Assembly (NCBI GenBank): GCA_965116665.1
Contig: OZ220709.1
Coordinates: 124,001-188,000 of the forward strand
From: Aldehydirespirator sp965116665
GTDB taxonomy: Bacteria; Actinomycetota; Acidimicrobiia; Acidimicrobiales; Aldehydirespiratoraceae
DNA length: 64,000 nt
Direction of reading: 5' to 3'
The notes under the pieces are model-generated. The model ran no database searches and was not told the origin of the DNA. It was given only the letters and a program-made list of their open reading frames with translations. A program made the position numbers and the translations under genes. Positions 52,919 through 62,165 of this stretch are shown piece after piece. How positions within the stretch are numbered: position 1 is the first letter of the stretch; each line of letters opens with the position of its first letter.

Positions 52919-54029
52919 GTCACTTACTCCTCTGAGTGCCTGTTGGTCGCCGTCGGGTGTTGTTCACTGGCGAGGCAGTGTAGGCAGGGGGTGGATCACG
53001 GCTTCCAGGCGCCGCTGACTTGCGCCGGTGACGGGGTGGGTGTCGTCGTCCAGGATCCGGATGATGTACTTGCAGGCGGTCTCCCTTGTGGGTCAGCGCG
53101 GCCACCGTGGTCGTGTCCGCCAGATCAGCGACCACAACCGAGAGGCGACGGATCAGGTCCGTCTCGGGAGCGAGGGGGACTATGGCGTGCTTGTCGAAGT
53201 TGAGACCTATGAGAACTCGAACCTTTTCGTTAGTCAGCAGTCGAAAGAGGTCCGTGGTCCTGTCCTTCACGATGCCGATCTCGCCGACATGAGCCGATGG
53301 TTCGGCCAGCACCAACTGCCCCAAAGGGTGAGGATCCAGCCCGCCTTGGCACAAGCCGCATAGCCGGCCGAAGCCCCCCAAGTCTGGGAGCCAGCGCGGT
53401 CCACCTCAGCCGCCAGGTAGCCCTCACGCACACCGAGTGCCAGCACACGCCCCCGGACCCCTCCCAGCAGCGCCCGGCTAGCCTCCAAACGCCAAGATGC
53501 GGTCGGTTTGCGTAATTCGCGCAGCAAACCGCGCACGGCCCGCCCTCGTGGGACATGCGCGAATTACAAACGCCAAGGTCAGAGCGTCGGACTCGGAGGG
53601 GTTTGGAACGTATTTCGCGAAATCCTGGAACGCTTTTTGGCTCAAGCGCATAAACCCCAAGGTCAGGGGCATGATTCGCGCTTGCGGGTTTCGCGCTGGT
53701 TGTCACCCACCAGAACCTCGACCTGAATCCGCCCCCGAAGGTCGCCGGGAACACTTGAGGCTCCTCAACACTGATGAGGTGAGCTTCAGGAGGCAGCACA
53801 ACAATGACTCTGAAGGGTTCCGAAGTTGCGCCAGGCCACTTGCTGCCGACAACCCCACACTCGCACAGGAGGCTCACCCCATCGCGGAGCTACCAACCTC
53901 TATGTCCAGAACACCTAGCTGTGAGAGTCCCGGACGAGCGGCGTGTCCGGCCCGCCCCAAGAAGAAGTCCCTACGCCGGCGTGACAAATGGCACAGCCCC
54001 AGAATTGGGGGTTGACACCACCGCCGTGC
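52919..54029. other. 1.1-kb region with no intact gene
   Basis: No reading frame here has convincing coding character. On the minus strand around 53150-53325 the phrase RLLTNEKVRVLIGLNFDKH resembles a phospholipase-D-like helicase N-domain, so an old remnant is possible. At 53511-53571 a long imperfect inverted repeat occurs (GTAATTCGCGC and GCGCGAATTAC). Repeat copy B follows at 53541-53674. The remainder to 54029 looks non-coding. Confidence 0.5.
53541..53674. repeat. Dispersed repeat copy B, uninterrupted
   Basis: Unbroken version of the repeat split by the IS at 49382-51156. It shows the pre-insertion junction (CCCAAGGTCAGGGGCATGA) that aligns with CCCTAG/GTCAGAGGCATGA around the IS. Divergence between copies is modest and spread along the length. 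Confidence 0.85.
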
Positions 54030-54056
54030 CTATAGTTGGGTGTAGCACAACCATAG
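54030..54056. promoter_or_regulatory. Promoter with overlapping inverted repeat
   Basis: CTATAGTTG (54030-54038) and CAACCATAG (54048-54056) form 9-bp arms with one mismatch. TATAGT (54031-54036) is a -10 candidate, and TTGACA (54012-54017) lies upstream, although the 13-bp spacing is short. The small gene at 54072 begins 16 bp further with a good ribosome-binding site. Confidence 0.55.
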
Positions 54057-54071
54057 GAAAGGGGGAGAGCC

Positions 54072-54305
54072 ATGAACGACGTCGATCGTCTCTTGGCGGA
54101 TTACGGTCGGAACTTTCCCGCCTTTGAACAACAGGAAGAACTCCTTGAACAGGAGCATTTCGGCAAGTTCGCCCTCTTCTGTGAAGGCGAACTAGTCGGC
54201 GTTTACGAGACTGCCGAAGAAGCTGACGACGAGGGCGACGCCCGAGGCGAATACGCGGTATTCAAGATCGGGAGACAGCCTCTCAGATACGCTATGCCCG
54301 CGTGA
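54072..54305 (+). CDS. Small acidic protein, DUF5678-like
   Basis: A 77-residue acidic protein (FEQQEELLEQEHFGKFALFC, then GELVGVYETAEEADDEG). It loosely matches the DUF5678 pattern (kWVA.. G..V....s.eEA...). AAAGGGGGAGAG precedes the ATG. Its stop overlaps a GTG (GTGA at 54302-54305) of a second frame that is cut off by the ISL3 element. Lower G+C than its surroundings, consistent with transfer. Confidence 0.7.
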   Translation: MNDVDRLLADYGRNFPAFEQQEELLEQEHFGKFALFCEGELVGVYETAEEADDEGDARGEYAVFKIGRQPLRYAMPA

Positions 54306-54382
54306 CAGCGCTCTATGCGCCGATATGGGTCGTCCCGCGCAGCTATCCAGCACAGTGGTGGGTGTGGAAGGCTCACATTGAC
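54302..54382 (+). pseudogene. 5' stub of a coupled gene cut by the ISL3 element
   Basis: A GTG-initiated frame overlapping the previous stop reads VTALYAPIWVVPRSYPAQWW and reaches the IS left end after 27 codons. The DNA to the right of the IS (35 bp to the mod stop) does not continue it, so the rest was lost. Family unrecognised. Confidence 0.45.
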
Positions 54383-55797
54383 GGTGCTTCGCGTTTGAGG
54401 TCGGAGTCAGCAGGGTGAGGGTCCCCGTCTGAACGCGAGGGATCCCCCAGAATCGGCGCTTCCGAACAGCCGAAGATCTGGAGGATCCCTGTGGAGTGCG
54501 ACCCTAGGCGCGTGTGTGAGTTGTTGGTGGGACTGGGAGATGTCGAGGTGCTCGGCGTCGATGACTATGAGGGTGCGCCGCTGCGGGTGCACATCCGTCG
54601 GCGGGCGCCGAGACCGGGCTGCGACGGCTGTGGCGGGCCGTTGTGGTCCGACGGCGAGCGGGCGGTGGAGTTGGTGGACCTGGCGGCGTTCGGGCGGCCG
54701 GCGCGGCTGGTGTGGCACAAGCGGCGGTGGCGTTGTCCACAGCCGCGCTGTGAGGCGGGCACCGTCACCGAGCAGGACCCAGCGATCGCTCCTGAGCGTG
54801 AGAGGCTGACGGCGCGGGCGGGCCGCTGGGCGACGCGGCGCGCTGGCTGCGGTGACCCGCTCAAAGACATCGCATCGCAGCTGGGGTGCAGCTGGCACCG
54901 GGTGAACGCCTCGGTGCGCCGCTGGGGCGCCGCGCTGCTCGAGGCCGACACCGAACGGATCTCACAGGTCGGCGCGCTCGGGCTCGACGAGGTGCTGTTG
55001 TGGCGCCGGGGCCGGTTCGGGACCAAGGCCTGGGCCACCACCATCGTCGACGCAGGCCGGGGCCAGCTGCTGGACATAGTGCGAGGCCGCACCGCCCAAG
55101 CGCCCACACAGTGGCTGCTCAGCCGGCCACAGAGCCGGCTCGACGAGATCCGCTGGGGAGTGCTTGACCTCTCGGGGCCCTATCGGGCCGCGTTCGACAC
55201 CGCGCTGCCCGACGCCGGCCAAGTCGCGGACCCGTTCCATGTGGTCCGGTTGGGCAACACCGCCCTCGACGAGGTCCGCCGCAGAGTCCAGCAGCAGAAC
55301 CCTCGGCCACCGCGGCCACAAGCACGACCCCCTCTACCGGGCCCGCAAGCTGCTGGTGTCCGCGTCCGAGACCATCACCGACGCCGGACGGGTCCGGCTG
55401 CGGGGCCTGCTCGACGCCGGCGACCCCTACGGCGAGGTCCGCGACGCCTGGCACGCCAAAGAGACCCTCCGCTCGATCTATGACATCGACGACACCGAAG
55501 TGGGCGCAGCCACCGTCGAGCAACTCGCCTGCGACCTCCAGGACCCCGCCATGCCCACAGAGATCAACCGGCTCGGCCGCACCATCTGGCGCTGGAGACA
55601 CCAGATCGCCAACCGGCACACCGCCCGAGTCACCAACGCCGCCACCGAAGCCGCCAACAATCTGGTCAAGCGCGTCAAACGGGCCGCGTTCGGGTTCACC
55701 AACTTCGCCAACTACCGAATCCGCGCCCTGCTATACGCTGGCAAACCCAACTGGGCGCTGCTCGACACCCTCACTCCGACCTGAAACGCGGAGAGCC
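54383..55797 (+). mobile_element. ISL3-family insertion sequence
   Basis: A 1,415-bp element. The 25-bp ends (54383-54407 and 55773-55797, inverted) agree at about 20 positions, sharing CGCGTTT, AGGTCGGAGT and a terminal GG. The 8-bp flanks (ACATTGAC left, ACCAAAGT right) do not match, so the target duplication typical of the family is lost or a deletion followed insertion. It carries a frameshifted transposase. Confidence 0.8.
54491..55784 (+). pseudogene. ISL3 transposase with a frameshift
   Basis: The first frame (54491 to about 55300) gives the zinc-finger N-domain (CDGCGGPLW, CPQPRCEAG), the HTH, GLDEVLLWRRGRFGTKAW and VADPFHVVRLGN. The second frame (about 55300-55784) continues with TLGHRGHKHDPLYRARKLL and the C-terminal TEAANNLVKRVKRAAFGFTN. 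A single-base shift near 55300 separates them, so the transposase is inactive as read. Family members normally use one frame. Confidence 0.85.
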
Positions 55798-55831
55798 ACC
55801 AAAGTCAGCGCGTGAGCCAGCTGGCAGTGAG

Positions 55832-58405
55832 TCATGGGCTGGCGTCATCTTCAATGGTCCTAACTGTCGTCATTTCCATTCCGGTGGCGGTGACTACCTT
55901 GACGGCGATACGGCCTCGTTCGGGCGGGTCGAACGGTGCTGAGCGCATGGCGGTGAGGGCCTCTTGTTCTACGTCGTCGGCGTTCTTGCCGAGTTCTCGG
56001 AGGAGCTTCTTGATTTGGCGGTCTTTGTCGGCTCCGGGGAAGTGGATGCGTCGGGCGTAGAAGCTCTCGCCGTCGTGGTCGGTGTCCAGCATCCAGCAGG
56101 CCACATCGTCGGGGCCTCCTTCTGCGGCGTTGCCGGTGGCCGGGTCAAAGGTGTCGTAGCCCTGGACTTCAACAGCTATCTGACCGTTGGGGTAGTCGTC
56201 AAGGATGCGGATGTCGGGCTCCCCGATGATGACGAACGCCTCGTGGCCTGTCTCGGCGGACAGTTCACGAATCATCAGGTCACGGTTCATCTGCGCTCGG
56301 GCCACGGTGATGCGGCCAACCTTCGGTGGGGCGTCGGCGGCGTACGCGTACGCGACCACCAACAGCACGTCAGCTCGCTCAGCGCTGTCGGTTATCTCTC
56401 GGGCTGCCTCGCGGACCATTTCGCCGGGCACGGTCACGTCCTCGGCGGCGACCATGACGGCTGCGGTGTGTTCGGCTGCTCCGCCGTTGATGGTGTAGCT
56501 GGCCTTCCAGGCGAGCAGCTCGCTGTCGCTTGGCCACGGCTCCAGGGCGCGGATGGTCATGTCGGCGTTGTCGCGTCCGCCGTTGATGGTGTGGTTCATC
56601 AGCGCGGCCTCTACCGCTTCGGAGAAGTCGCCGTGCGCGACCACCATCTCGTCGTCGGAGCCTTCCAGCGGGATGACCGTCGCCCAGGGCTGTTCGCTTT
56701 CCACGGTCATCGGTGATGTCACGCGGGTCACGGCACGCTTCTTGCGCGGCTGGTCCACCAGCATGATGGGGTCAGGGTCCAGGTCGTAGGCCAAGACGCT
56801 GGCCGAGACTTGCGGGACTCGTTCGTAGACGAACCCTTCGGCGGGGTCGTTACCCCATCCGCCCTCGGGTGGGGGAGCTTCGGGCTTGCCGGAGAGTTTC
56901 GCTTCTTGGAGCGCGCCGTCGGCAGAGTCGGCCAGTGTCCAGTAGGGGAAGGTCGCGGTGGAGAGTCGTTGGCGGGCGATTGACACCGCAACCGGCGAGG
57001 TGTCGCAGGTAATCCAGCGCCGTCCCCACTTCTCCGCCGCGACAGCGGTGGTAGCCCCGCCGCACGTCGGGTCAAGCACAAGGTCGCCGGGGTCGGTGGC
57101 CATCAAGATGCATCTTTCGATCACTTGATCAGCAGTCTGAACAACATATCGTTTGTCTGTGGCATGCATTTGACTATGCCAAAGGTTGTTGATGCGTCTT
57201 CCCGGCAACTCATTCTCGTAACGCTTCCATTGCAAGGTGGAATCCTCATCAACCGCAATGAGCCGGTTCTGGTGAGCCAGTCGGTCAATACCCTCCATCG
57301 ACACACTCCACTGGCGACCTGGTGGGCATGGCCAATCGATGCCATTCCAATGGTAAGGCTCAGAACGGCCTGTCGAAGATGTACCCTGAGAGTCAAGCGG
57401 TCTTCGCTGAACGATGCGGGAACCTGGCGGGAGGTTCTTGTCGGGGTCTCGTCTTTCTTCTTTTCTGAGGTCACGTGTGGAGCCATCGGCCAGTTCAACC
57501 ATGGCATATGACCTCATGTAGTGGATCTTCTCGGTTCGTGTGAGCGGTTCAAAGACTGGATTGGACTTGAGCTGGTCCCTGTCCTTTGCGTACCACAACA
57601 AGAAGTCGGCGACACTCGGCAATGTGCTTGACGATGAACTGCTTGTTGTTGCAAAGGGGATAAGCGCGACACGGTTCTCCGACCCGAACACCTCATCCAA
57701 GAGCAATCCCACACGTAGCACATTGTCGTCGCCAATCTGCATGAACAGCGACCCTGTGTCTGTGAGCAGTTCACGCATCAGGATGAGCTTCTCGCGGGTG
57801 AGGTCGAGGTAGGAGTGAATGTTGCGCTCGTAGGTGTCGCGGAACGCTCGTATCGTGCGAGTGTCGTGGGGCCTCCCTTCCGCCTTCTCAGGTGTCTCAC
57901 GGTTATTCACAGACACCTGGAAGTTGGACCTGTAACCGACTCCGTAGGGTGGGTCAAAATAGATCATCTGGACCTTGCCAGACATGTTCTCGCGCCCCAG
58001 CACCGAGGCCATCACGCGTGCCGATTCGCCGTGGATGAGGCGGTTGGACCAGTTGGCTGCGTGCTGGTACCACTCGTAGGCGGCATCCGGCGAGGGCAGG
58101 CCGTTGAAGTCGCTGAACAGTTGGGGCTGCTCTCCGCTGCCTTGTAGAAGCTTCACGAACGCGGCGGGGTGGACTTTCTCGCGCACGTACAAGGGATGTG
58201 CGGCGTGTCCGTCTTGGTAGGCGGGCTGGCGATTCCAGGCGAGGATGGGCTCGTCGTCTATCTCACGGGTCTGAGGCTGGTAAAGGATGGGGCGACGGTC
58301 GGTGTCGCTCATGGTCTTGCCGGTCTGTTCGGTCGGGAGGTTGGCGCGCTTGGCCGACGGGTGCGTGTACTGGTCGGTGGTCTTGGTGCTGGCTCGTCGG
58401 GCCAT
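55832..58405 (-). CDS. mod: Type III restriction-modification methyltransferase subunit
   Basis: An 857-residue DNA methyltransferase. Motif IV IYFDPPYGVGY (DPPY at 151-154) precedes motif I VLDPTCGGATT (about 443-453), the beta-class order of N6-adenine/N4-cytosine enzymes such as type III Mod. A long C-terminal region (about 500-857) is not part of the catalytic core and contains GEPDIRILDDYPNGQIAVEV (possible target or assembly domain). The ATG at 58405 overlaps the stop of the helicase-nuclease gene in TGATG. G+C is lower than the window average, in line with transfer. Confidence 0.9.
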   Translation of the reverse strand: MARRASTKTTDQYTHPSAKRANLPTEQTGKTMSDTDRRPILYQPQTREIDDEPILAWNRQPAYQDGHAAHPLYVREKVHPAAFVKLLQGSGEQPQLFSDFNGLPSPDAAYEWYQHAANWSNRLIHGESARVMASVLGRENMSGKVQMIYFDPPYGVGYRSNFQVSVNNRETPEKAEGRPHDTRTIRAFRDTYERNIHSYLDLTREKLILMRELLTDTGSLFMQIGDDNVLRVGLLLDEVFGSENRVALIPFATTSSSSSSTLPSVADFLLWYAKDRDQLKSNPVFEPLTRTEKIHYMRSYAMVELADGSTRDLRKEERRDPDKNLPPGSRIVQRRPLDSQGTSSTGRSEPYHWNGIDWPCPPGRQWSVSMEGIDRLAHQNRLIAVDEDSTLQWKRYENELPGRRINNLWHSQMHATDKRYVVQTADQVIERCILMATDPGDLVLDPTCGGATTAVAAEKWGRRWITCDTSPVAVSIARQRLSTATFPYWTLADSADGALQEAKLSGKPEAPPPEGGWGNDPAEGFVYERVPQVSASVLAYDLDPDPIMLVDQPRKKRAVTRVTSPMTVESEQPWATVIPLEGSDDEMVVAHGDFSEAVEAALMNHTINGGRDNADMTIRALEPWPSDSELLAWKASYTINGGAAEHTAAVMVAAEDVTVPGEMVREAAREITDSAERADVLLVVAYAYAADAPPKVGRITVARAQMNRDLMIRELSAETGHEAFVIIGEPDIRILDDYPNGQIAVEVQGYDTFDPATGNAAEGGPDDVACWMLDTDHDGESFYARRIHFPGADKDRQIKKLLRELGKNADDVEQEALTAMRSAPFDPPERGRIAVKVVTATGMEMTTVRTIEDDASP

Positions 58406-61395
58406 CACGCTGCTCCTTGCTGGGGGGCCTTCGGATGAGCGGCGCGAGCCGCGTTGATGGCGGCGCTGAGGTCTACGGACAGGCTCTCGGGTTGGTCCAG
58501 CTCCACGAATGACCATCGCCGCAGCCACATCGGCAACTGCGGTGATGACTGCACTGCCGGTATCCAACGCTTCGTGATGGACTGCTTCTTGCGCTCGCTG
58601 TGGTCATCGGGCACGCCCTTGCACTCGATTATGAGATGCACCGCGTCGTCGTCCTCGCGTCCCGCGAACAGGTGGGCCACGAAGTCGGGTTCGTATCGGT
58701 GCCAGGTGCCTTCCCACAGGTAGGGCACGGTCCAGCCGAGCCGGAAGTTGCGTGCCCAGCTGACCACCTCGGGATGCTTGTCCAGCGCTCTGGCGCAGGC
58801 TGCTTCAAACTGCGAGTGGCAGGCCGCGATGTTCAGCTCGGACTTCTTGGTGGTGTGGCGGTCCGAGAGGCTGGTCTCGAATCTGACGCCGGAAGTGTCC
58901 AGCAGTGTCGGATGCGCAAACGCGGCGACGAGCCGATCTTGTGCGCCGCCTGTGGTCTCGCACGCGTCGTCTATCTCCTTGATGGCTTGGTCGAGGTTGC
59001 TTGATCCGAGTCCGTCATAGTGGACGTCGGTGACCTTGGCCAGTTCGGCCCAGGCCTTGACGATTCTGATGGCGTCATGGAACAGCAGCCGCCGTCGGGC
59101 GCGCCAGCCCTCGCCGTTGTCGGCCATGCGCTGGCTCCAACGCTGCACAAGCCCAGCGGCGAGGCGGGTGAGGGTCTGCTGTTGGCGCATGCTCTCTTCT
59201 GCGCTGATGGTCTTGGTTGCGCCAACGGACCCGGCCAGCTCTGCTTCCTTGGCTCCTTTCGGCACCCATCTGATGACCCGTTCAGGGTTTAGACGGAACC
59301 CGTCGGCTCCAGGTTCGGTGAGGTAGTGGTCCACGTTGGGGAACTCGATGCGATGGTCGCGCCGTCCGCGGATGCTGTGAACCTCATAGCGGGGCTTGGG
59401 GGGTTCCGGCTTGTCTCCGGGGTTCTTGACCGGCATGAAATCAAACGGCACGCCGATGACTTCGGCGTACTCTGCGACGAGCCTGCCCTCTTCGTCGTAG
59501 TTGTCGTAGTTGGAGCGCCGCAGAGCCCTTCCGGTGACCTGTTCGCAGAGCAGCTGCGTGGAGAACGCCCGGTATCCGAGGATGTGGGTGACGGTGCGGG
59601 TGTCCCAGCCCTCGGTGAGCATCTGCACTGACACCACGCAGCGGATGTGCTCGCCGAGGTCTCCGGGTTTGCCGACGGAGTTCAGCGCGCCACGCACTAT
59701 GTCGCGGTCATCGCCATCATCGCCAGGGAGTCTCAACCGGCTGGCCTGCGCCTTGATGGCCGCGCTGAGGCTGGCTTCGCCTTCAAGTTGGGAATGCACC
59801 AGCAGCGTGTGAACACGCTCGGTCGGGCCGTCAGCGCGGTAGTTGGCAAACAGCGGACAGGCTCCCTCGTGATGCTCAGGGGAACCGTCGGAACGCTTCT
59901 CGGCCCATCCAGCGATGTGGTCCGCGATTGCGGTGGCGTTGGGGATGTTGTTGGCGACCACGATGAACACCGGAGGCGTAGGCATCGTCTTGGCCGGGTC
60001 AACCGGGTGCATCCACTGGTTGAACTTCTGCTCATAGCTGCGATACAGCGCAGTCAGCGCCCGCTTCAACTCGGCGGGAACTGCGTCGCGCTTGACCGTC
60101 TTGGGAGTGGTGTTGGCATCGAGGTTGCGCCACTGCACGCGCTCGCTCCCGGAGTCGTCATCCACCGGCACCTGCGGAATCTTCACCAGCCCGGACTCAA
60201 TGCTGTCCATCAGCGGGAAGTCCGACACCACCCACGGGAACATCCGCTCTCTGCGGTCGGTGCCCTCTATGAAGATTGGAGTGGCTGAGAAGTCATAAAT
60301 CGGTCCGAGTCGTTCTGCGTCGCGCAGCCCCTCCAACGCTCCGAACCAGATAGCTGCGGCCTTGGTGTCGTCGTCTTCTGATGTGCGCCGACCGGCCTCG
60401 GGCAGATAGCAGTGGTGTGCCTCGTCGTTCAGTACGCACACCTTCGGCGCGCCCCGGCCGGTGGGGAACCCTCGCAGCGCCCGGTCAAGCACCGCCGACA
60501 TGGACTCAAGCTCCTGGATCTTGCGTCCCGCTCGCAGCAGCTTCTTGGCGTCACTTGACGCCGCCGACAGCCGGTCCCGTCGCTGGAACGCCTGGAAGTT
60601 CAACACCTGAACCTTCACCGCTCCCAGGGTGCTGCGCTTGCCCTCAGGCAGCAGGCGCATCTCGTCATAGACGTTCTCGGGGTGCGCTGGATGCAGCACC
60701 GCCAGACGCTCGCGCACGGTGTGGCCCGGCGTGATTGCCAAGAAGCAGGTCGTGTAACGGCCGTCGCGGCGCTGGGACGCTGCCGCGTTGACGGCGTGCC
60801 AGGCGATGACCATGCCCATCACTGCGGTCTTGCCGGACCCGGTGGCCATCCTCACCGCAAGTCGGCTGATGTCAGCGTTGTAGTCGCGGTTCGCTTCCGC
60901 CAGGTCTCTGCGGACTATGCCGAGCGCTGGGTAGTGGCTGGCGTTGGCCTCGGTCAGCCAGATGAGCGTCTCGGCCGCCTCCACCTGTGCGAAGAACAGC
61001 CTCGGGTCGTTGGCTTCGCTGCGCCAATGCTGCAAGAGCTGCTTCGTCGCCGAGGTCGCTCCCGGATAGTTGGCACCTCTCCACCCCGCCACCGCGTCGC
61101 GGACTTGGTTCACCAACTCGTTCTGCTCAGCGGGCGTCACCTGCATCCGCAACTGCGTGCCACGCTCCTTCGGCACAATCACGAGTGCCTGGCTCAGCCG
61201 TCGCCCGTCGATCTGCTCGCCGGTAGAGGTGTTGTCCGCAGCCAACCGCCAGTGACGCGACGGCTCCTCATGAGGCCGATTCAGAACCGGCTGGCTGATG
61301 TGGTCCAGCGGCCGTCCAGGAAGCGCAAGACTTCTGCTCTTGGTGACCAGCGTGAGGTCATCCGACGAGTCGCGTGTAGTCGTCTCCGAGGTCAT
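58405..61395 (-). CDS. res: Type III restriction helicase-nuclease subunit
   Basis: A 996-residue SF2 protein: Walker A ATGSGKT (184-190), DEAH (324-327), SATP (370-373), the motif V/VI region LTEGWDTRTVTHILGYRAF and QVTGRALRR. A C-terminal PD-(D/E)xK nuclease is seen as PDF (903-905) and IIECKG (E924, K926). It cuts unmodified DNA after ATP-dependent communication between sites, with the Mod subunit for recognition. The ATG at 61395 is preferred; upstream codons to 61452 are Cys-rich and doubtful. The gene order res-mod is the reverse of EcoP1I-type operons. Confidence 0.9.
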   Translation of the reverse strand: MTSETTTRDSSDDLTLVTKSRSLALPGRPLDHISQPVLNRPHEEPSRHWRLAADNTSTGEQIDGRRLSQALVIVPKERGTQLRMQVTPAEQNELVNQVRDAVAGWRGANYPGATSATKQLLQHWRSEANDPRLFFAQVEAAETLIWLTEANASHYPALGIVRRDLAEANRDYNADISRLAVRMATGSGKTAVMGMVIAWHAVNAAASQRRDGRYTTCFLAITPGHTVRERLAVLHPAHPENVYDEMRLLPEGKRSTLGAVKVQVLNFQAFQRRDRLSAASSDAKKLLRAGRKIQELESMSAVLDRALRGFPTGRGAPKVCVLNDEAHHCYLPEAGRRTSEDDDTKAAAIWFGALEGLRDAERLGPIYDFSATPIFIEGTDRRERMFPWVVSDFPLMDSIESGLVKIPQVPVDDDSGSERVQWRNLDANTTPKTVKRDAVPAELKRALTALYRSYEQKFNQWMHPVDPAKTMPTPPVFIVVANNIPNATAIADHIAGWAEKRSDGSPEHHEGACPLFANYRADGPTERVHTLLVHSQLEGEASLSAAIKAQASRLRLPGDDGDDRDIVRGALNSVGKPGDLGEHIRCVVSVQMLTEGWDTRTVTHILGYRAFSTQLLCEQVTGRALRRSNYDNYDEEGRLVAEYAEVIGVPFDFMPVKNPGDKPEPPKPRYEVHSIRGRRDHRIEFPNVDHYLTEPGADGFRLNPERVIRWVPKGAKEAELAGSVGATKTISAEESMRQQQTLTRLAAGLVQRWSQRMADNGEGWRARRRLLFHDAIRIVKAWAELAKVTDVHYDGLGSSNLDQAIKEIDDACETTGGAQDRLVAAFAHPTLLDTSGVRFETSLSDRHTTKKSELNIAACHSQFEAACARALDKHPEVVSWARNFRLGWTVPYLWEGTWHRYEPDFVAHLFAGREDDDAVHLIIECKGVPDDHSERKKQSITKRWIPAVQSSPQLPMWLRRWSFVELDQPESLSVDLSAAINAARAAHPKAPQQGAA

Positions 61396-61534
61396 CGGGC
61401 TACACGTCCGTAACGTTGCCGAATTGGGGGATGGACTCGCACAACAGCACACAGGCTACCGGCAGCCCGTAGCAGGAACCGGGGAACGCGAAGTCGTCAA
61501 TCCGGCCGCATCGGAGGGGGAAACGAGGTCTCTG

Positions 61535-61834
61535 CTAGTCGTGCTTCCTGCACCAGAGGTCGGCACCGAGGGCTTGCTCCAAGCGGATGATGACGGGCAG
61601 CGCGCCCCATGCCTCGCCCCGCATCAGCCTGCCCAACGCGTTCTCAGTGATGTCTGCGAGCGCGGCGACCTCCTTGTTGGTTCGGCCGCTCATGTGGTAG
61701 TGCAGCCTCTTGCCGAGGGCCTGAGCGTGGACGGCCTCTACCGGAGTAGCGTCTTGGAGGCGTCCGTTGGGCCATCTCTCCCCGTCTACGAGATGGTCGA
61801 TTGGTCTGGCCTGGGCGTGCCTGTAGCGCGGCAT
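61535..61834 (-). CDS. Small XRE-type HTH protein upstream of the type III system
   Basis: A 99-residue protein from the ATG at 61834 (MPRYRHAQARPIDHLV). It contains a Cro/XRE-like helix-turn-helix: MSGRTNKEVAALADITENAL, then GRLMRGEAWGALPVIIRLEQ (positions about 48-92). It lies 139 bp upstream of res on the same strand and so may act as a controller protein for the restriction operon. It may also bind the symmetric region at 61905-61966. Confidence 0.8.
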   Translation of the reverse strand: MPRYRHAQARPIDHLVDGERWPNGRLQDATPVEAVHAQALGKRLHYHMSGRTNKEVAALADITENALGRLMRGEAWGALPVIIRLEQALGADLWCRKHD

Positions 61835-61904
61835 TGACCCGCGACCATAGCGGTCCCCCTGGTGTCGGATCGGGCTGACCGTGCGGGCGTTAGCCGTGTC
61901 ACAC

Positions 61905-61966
61905 ACCCTCCCTATGATGCGCATGTACGCACTGACCACGCTTTTGCGTACCTACGCCGGGAGGGT
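61905..61966. promoter_or_regulatory. Nested inverted repeats between XRE gene and integrase-like gene
   Basis: Outer arms ACCCTCCC (61905-61912) and GGGAGGGT (61959-61966) enclose inner arms GTACGCA (61925-61931) and TGCGTAC (61945-61951), with the palindrome ATGCGCAT between (61917-61924). Such symmetry in a divergent promoter region suggests operator or recombination sites. The XRE protein is a candidate binder. Confidence 0.6.
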
Positions 61967-62108
61967 CGGCCTAGAAAGTGACCCTCAGAACAACTTATTG
62001 GTTAGCAGAGAACTTCAAAAAGGGTTCTTGTTCTCGACCTTGGAGGAGATTCCTCGGCGAGTCACCCTCGCGCTACGTCACTCCTTCCACTCGGAAGGAA
62101 AAAAGCAC

Positions 62109-62146
62109 CCGCGGTGCCCAGTCCCTGCCAGGAGGAAGCACCGCGG
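62109..62146 (+). promoter_or_regulatory. Leader hairpin before integrase-like gene
   Basis: CCGCGGTGC (62109-62117) and GCACCGCGG (62138-62146) form a perfect 9-bp stem with a 20-nt loop, ending about 9 nt before the GAAGGAG ribosome-binding site. A second hairpin (CCTTCC/GGAAGG) lies just upstream near 62085-62100. Together they could attenuate transcription or translation. Confidence 0.5.
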
Positions 62147-62165
62147 ATTGTCCCGAAGGAGTGAC

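Noticed and set aside
55285..55320. Programmed ribosomal frameshift in the ISL3 transposase
   Set aside because: ISL3 transposases use one frame and I see no slippery heptamer with downstream structure; a simple indel is more likely.
62085..62106. Intrinsic terminator (CCTTCC-ACTC-GGAAGG next to an A-run)
   Set aside because: The homopolymer follows as A on the plus strand, and on the minus strand the U-run would precede the hairpin, so neither orientation fits.
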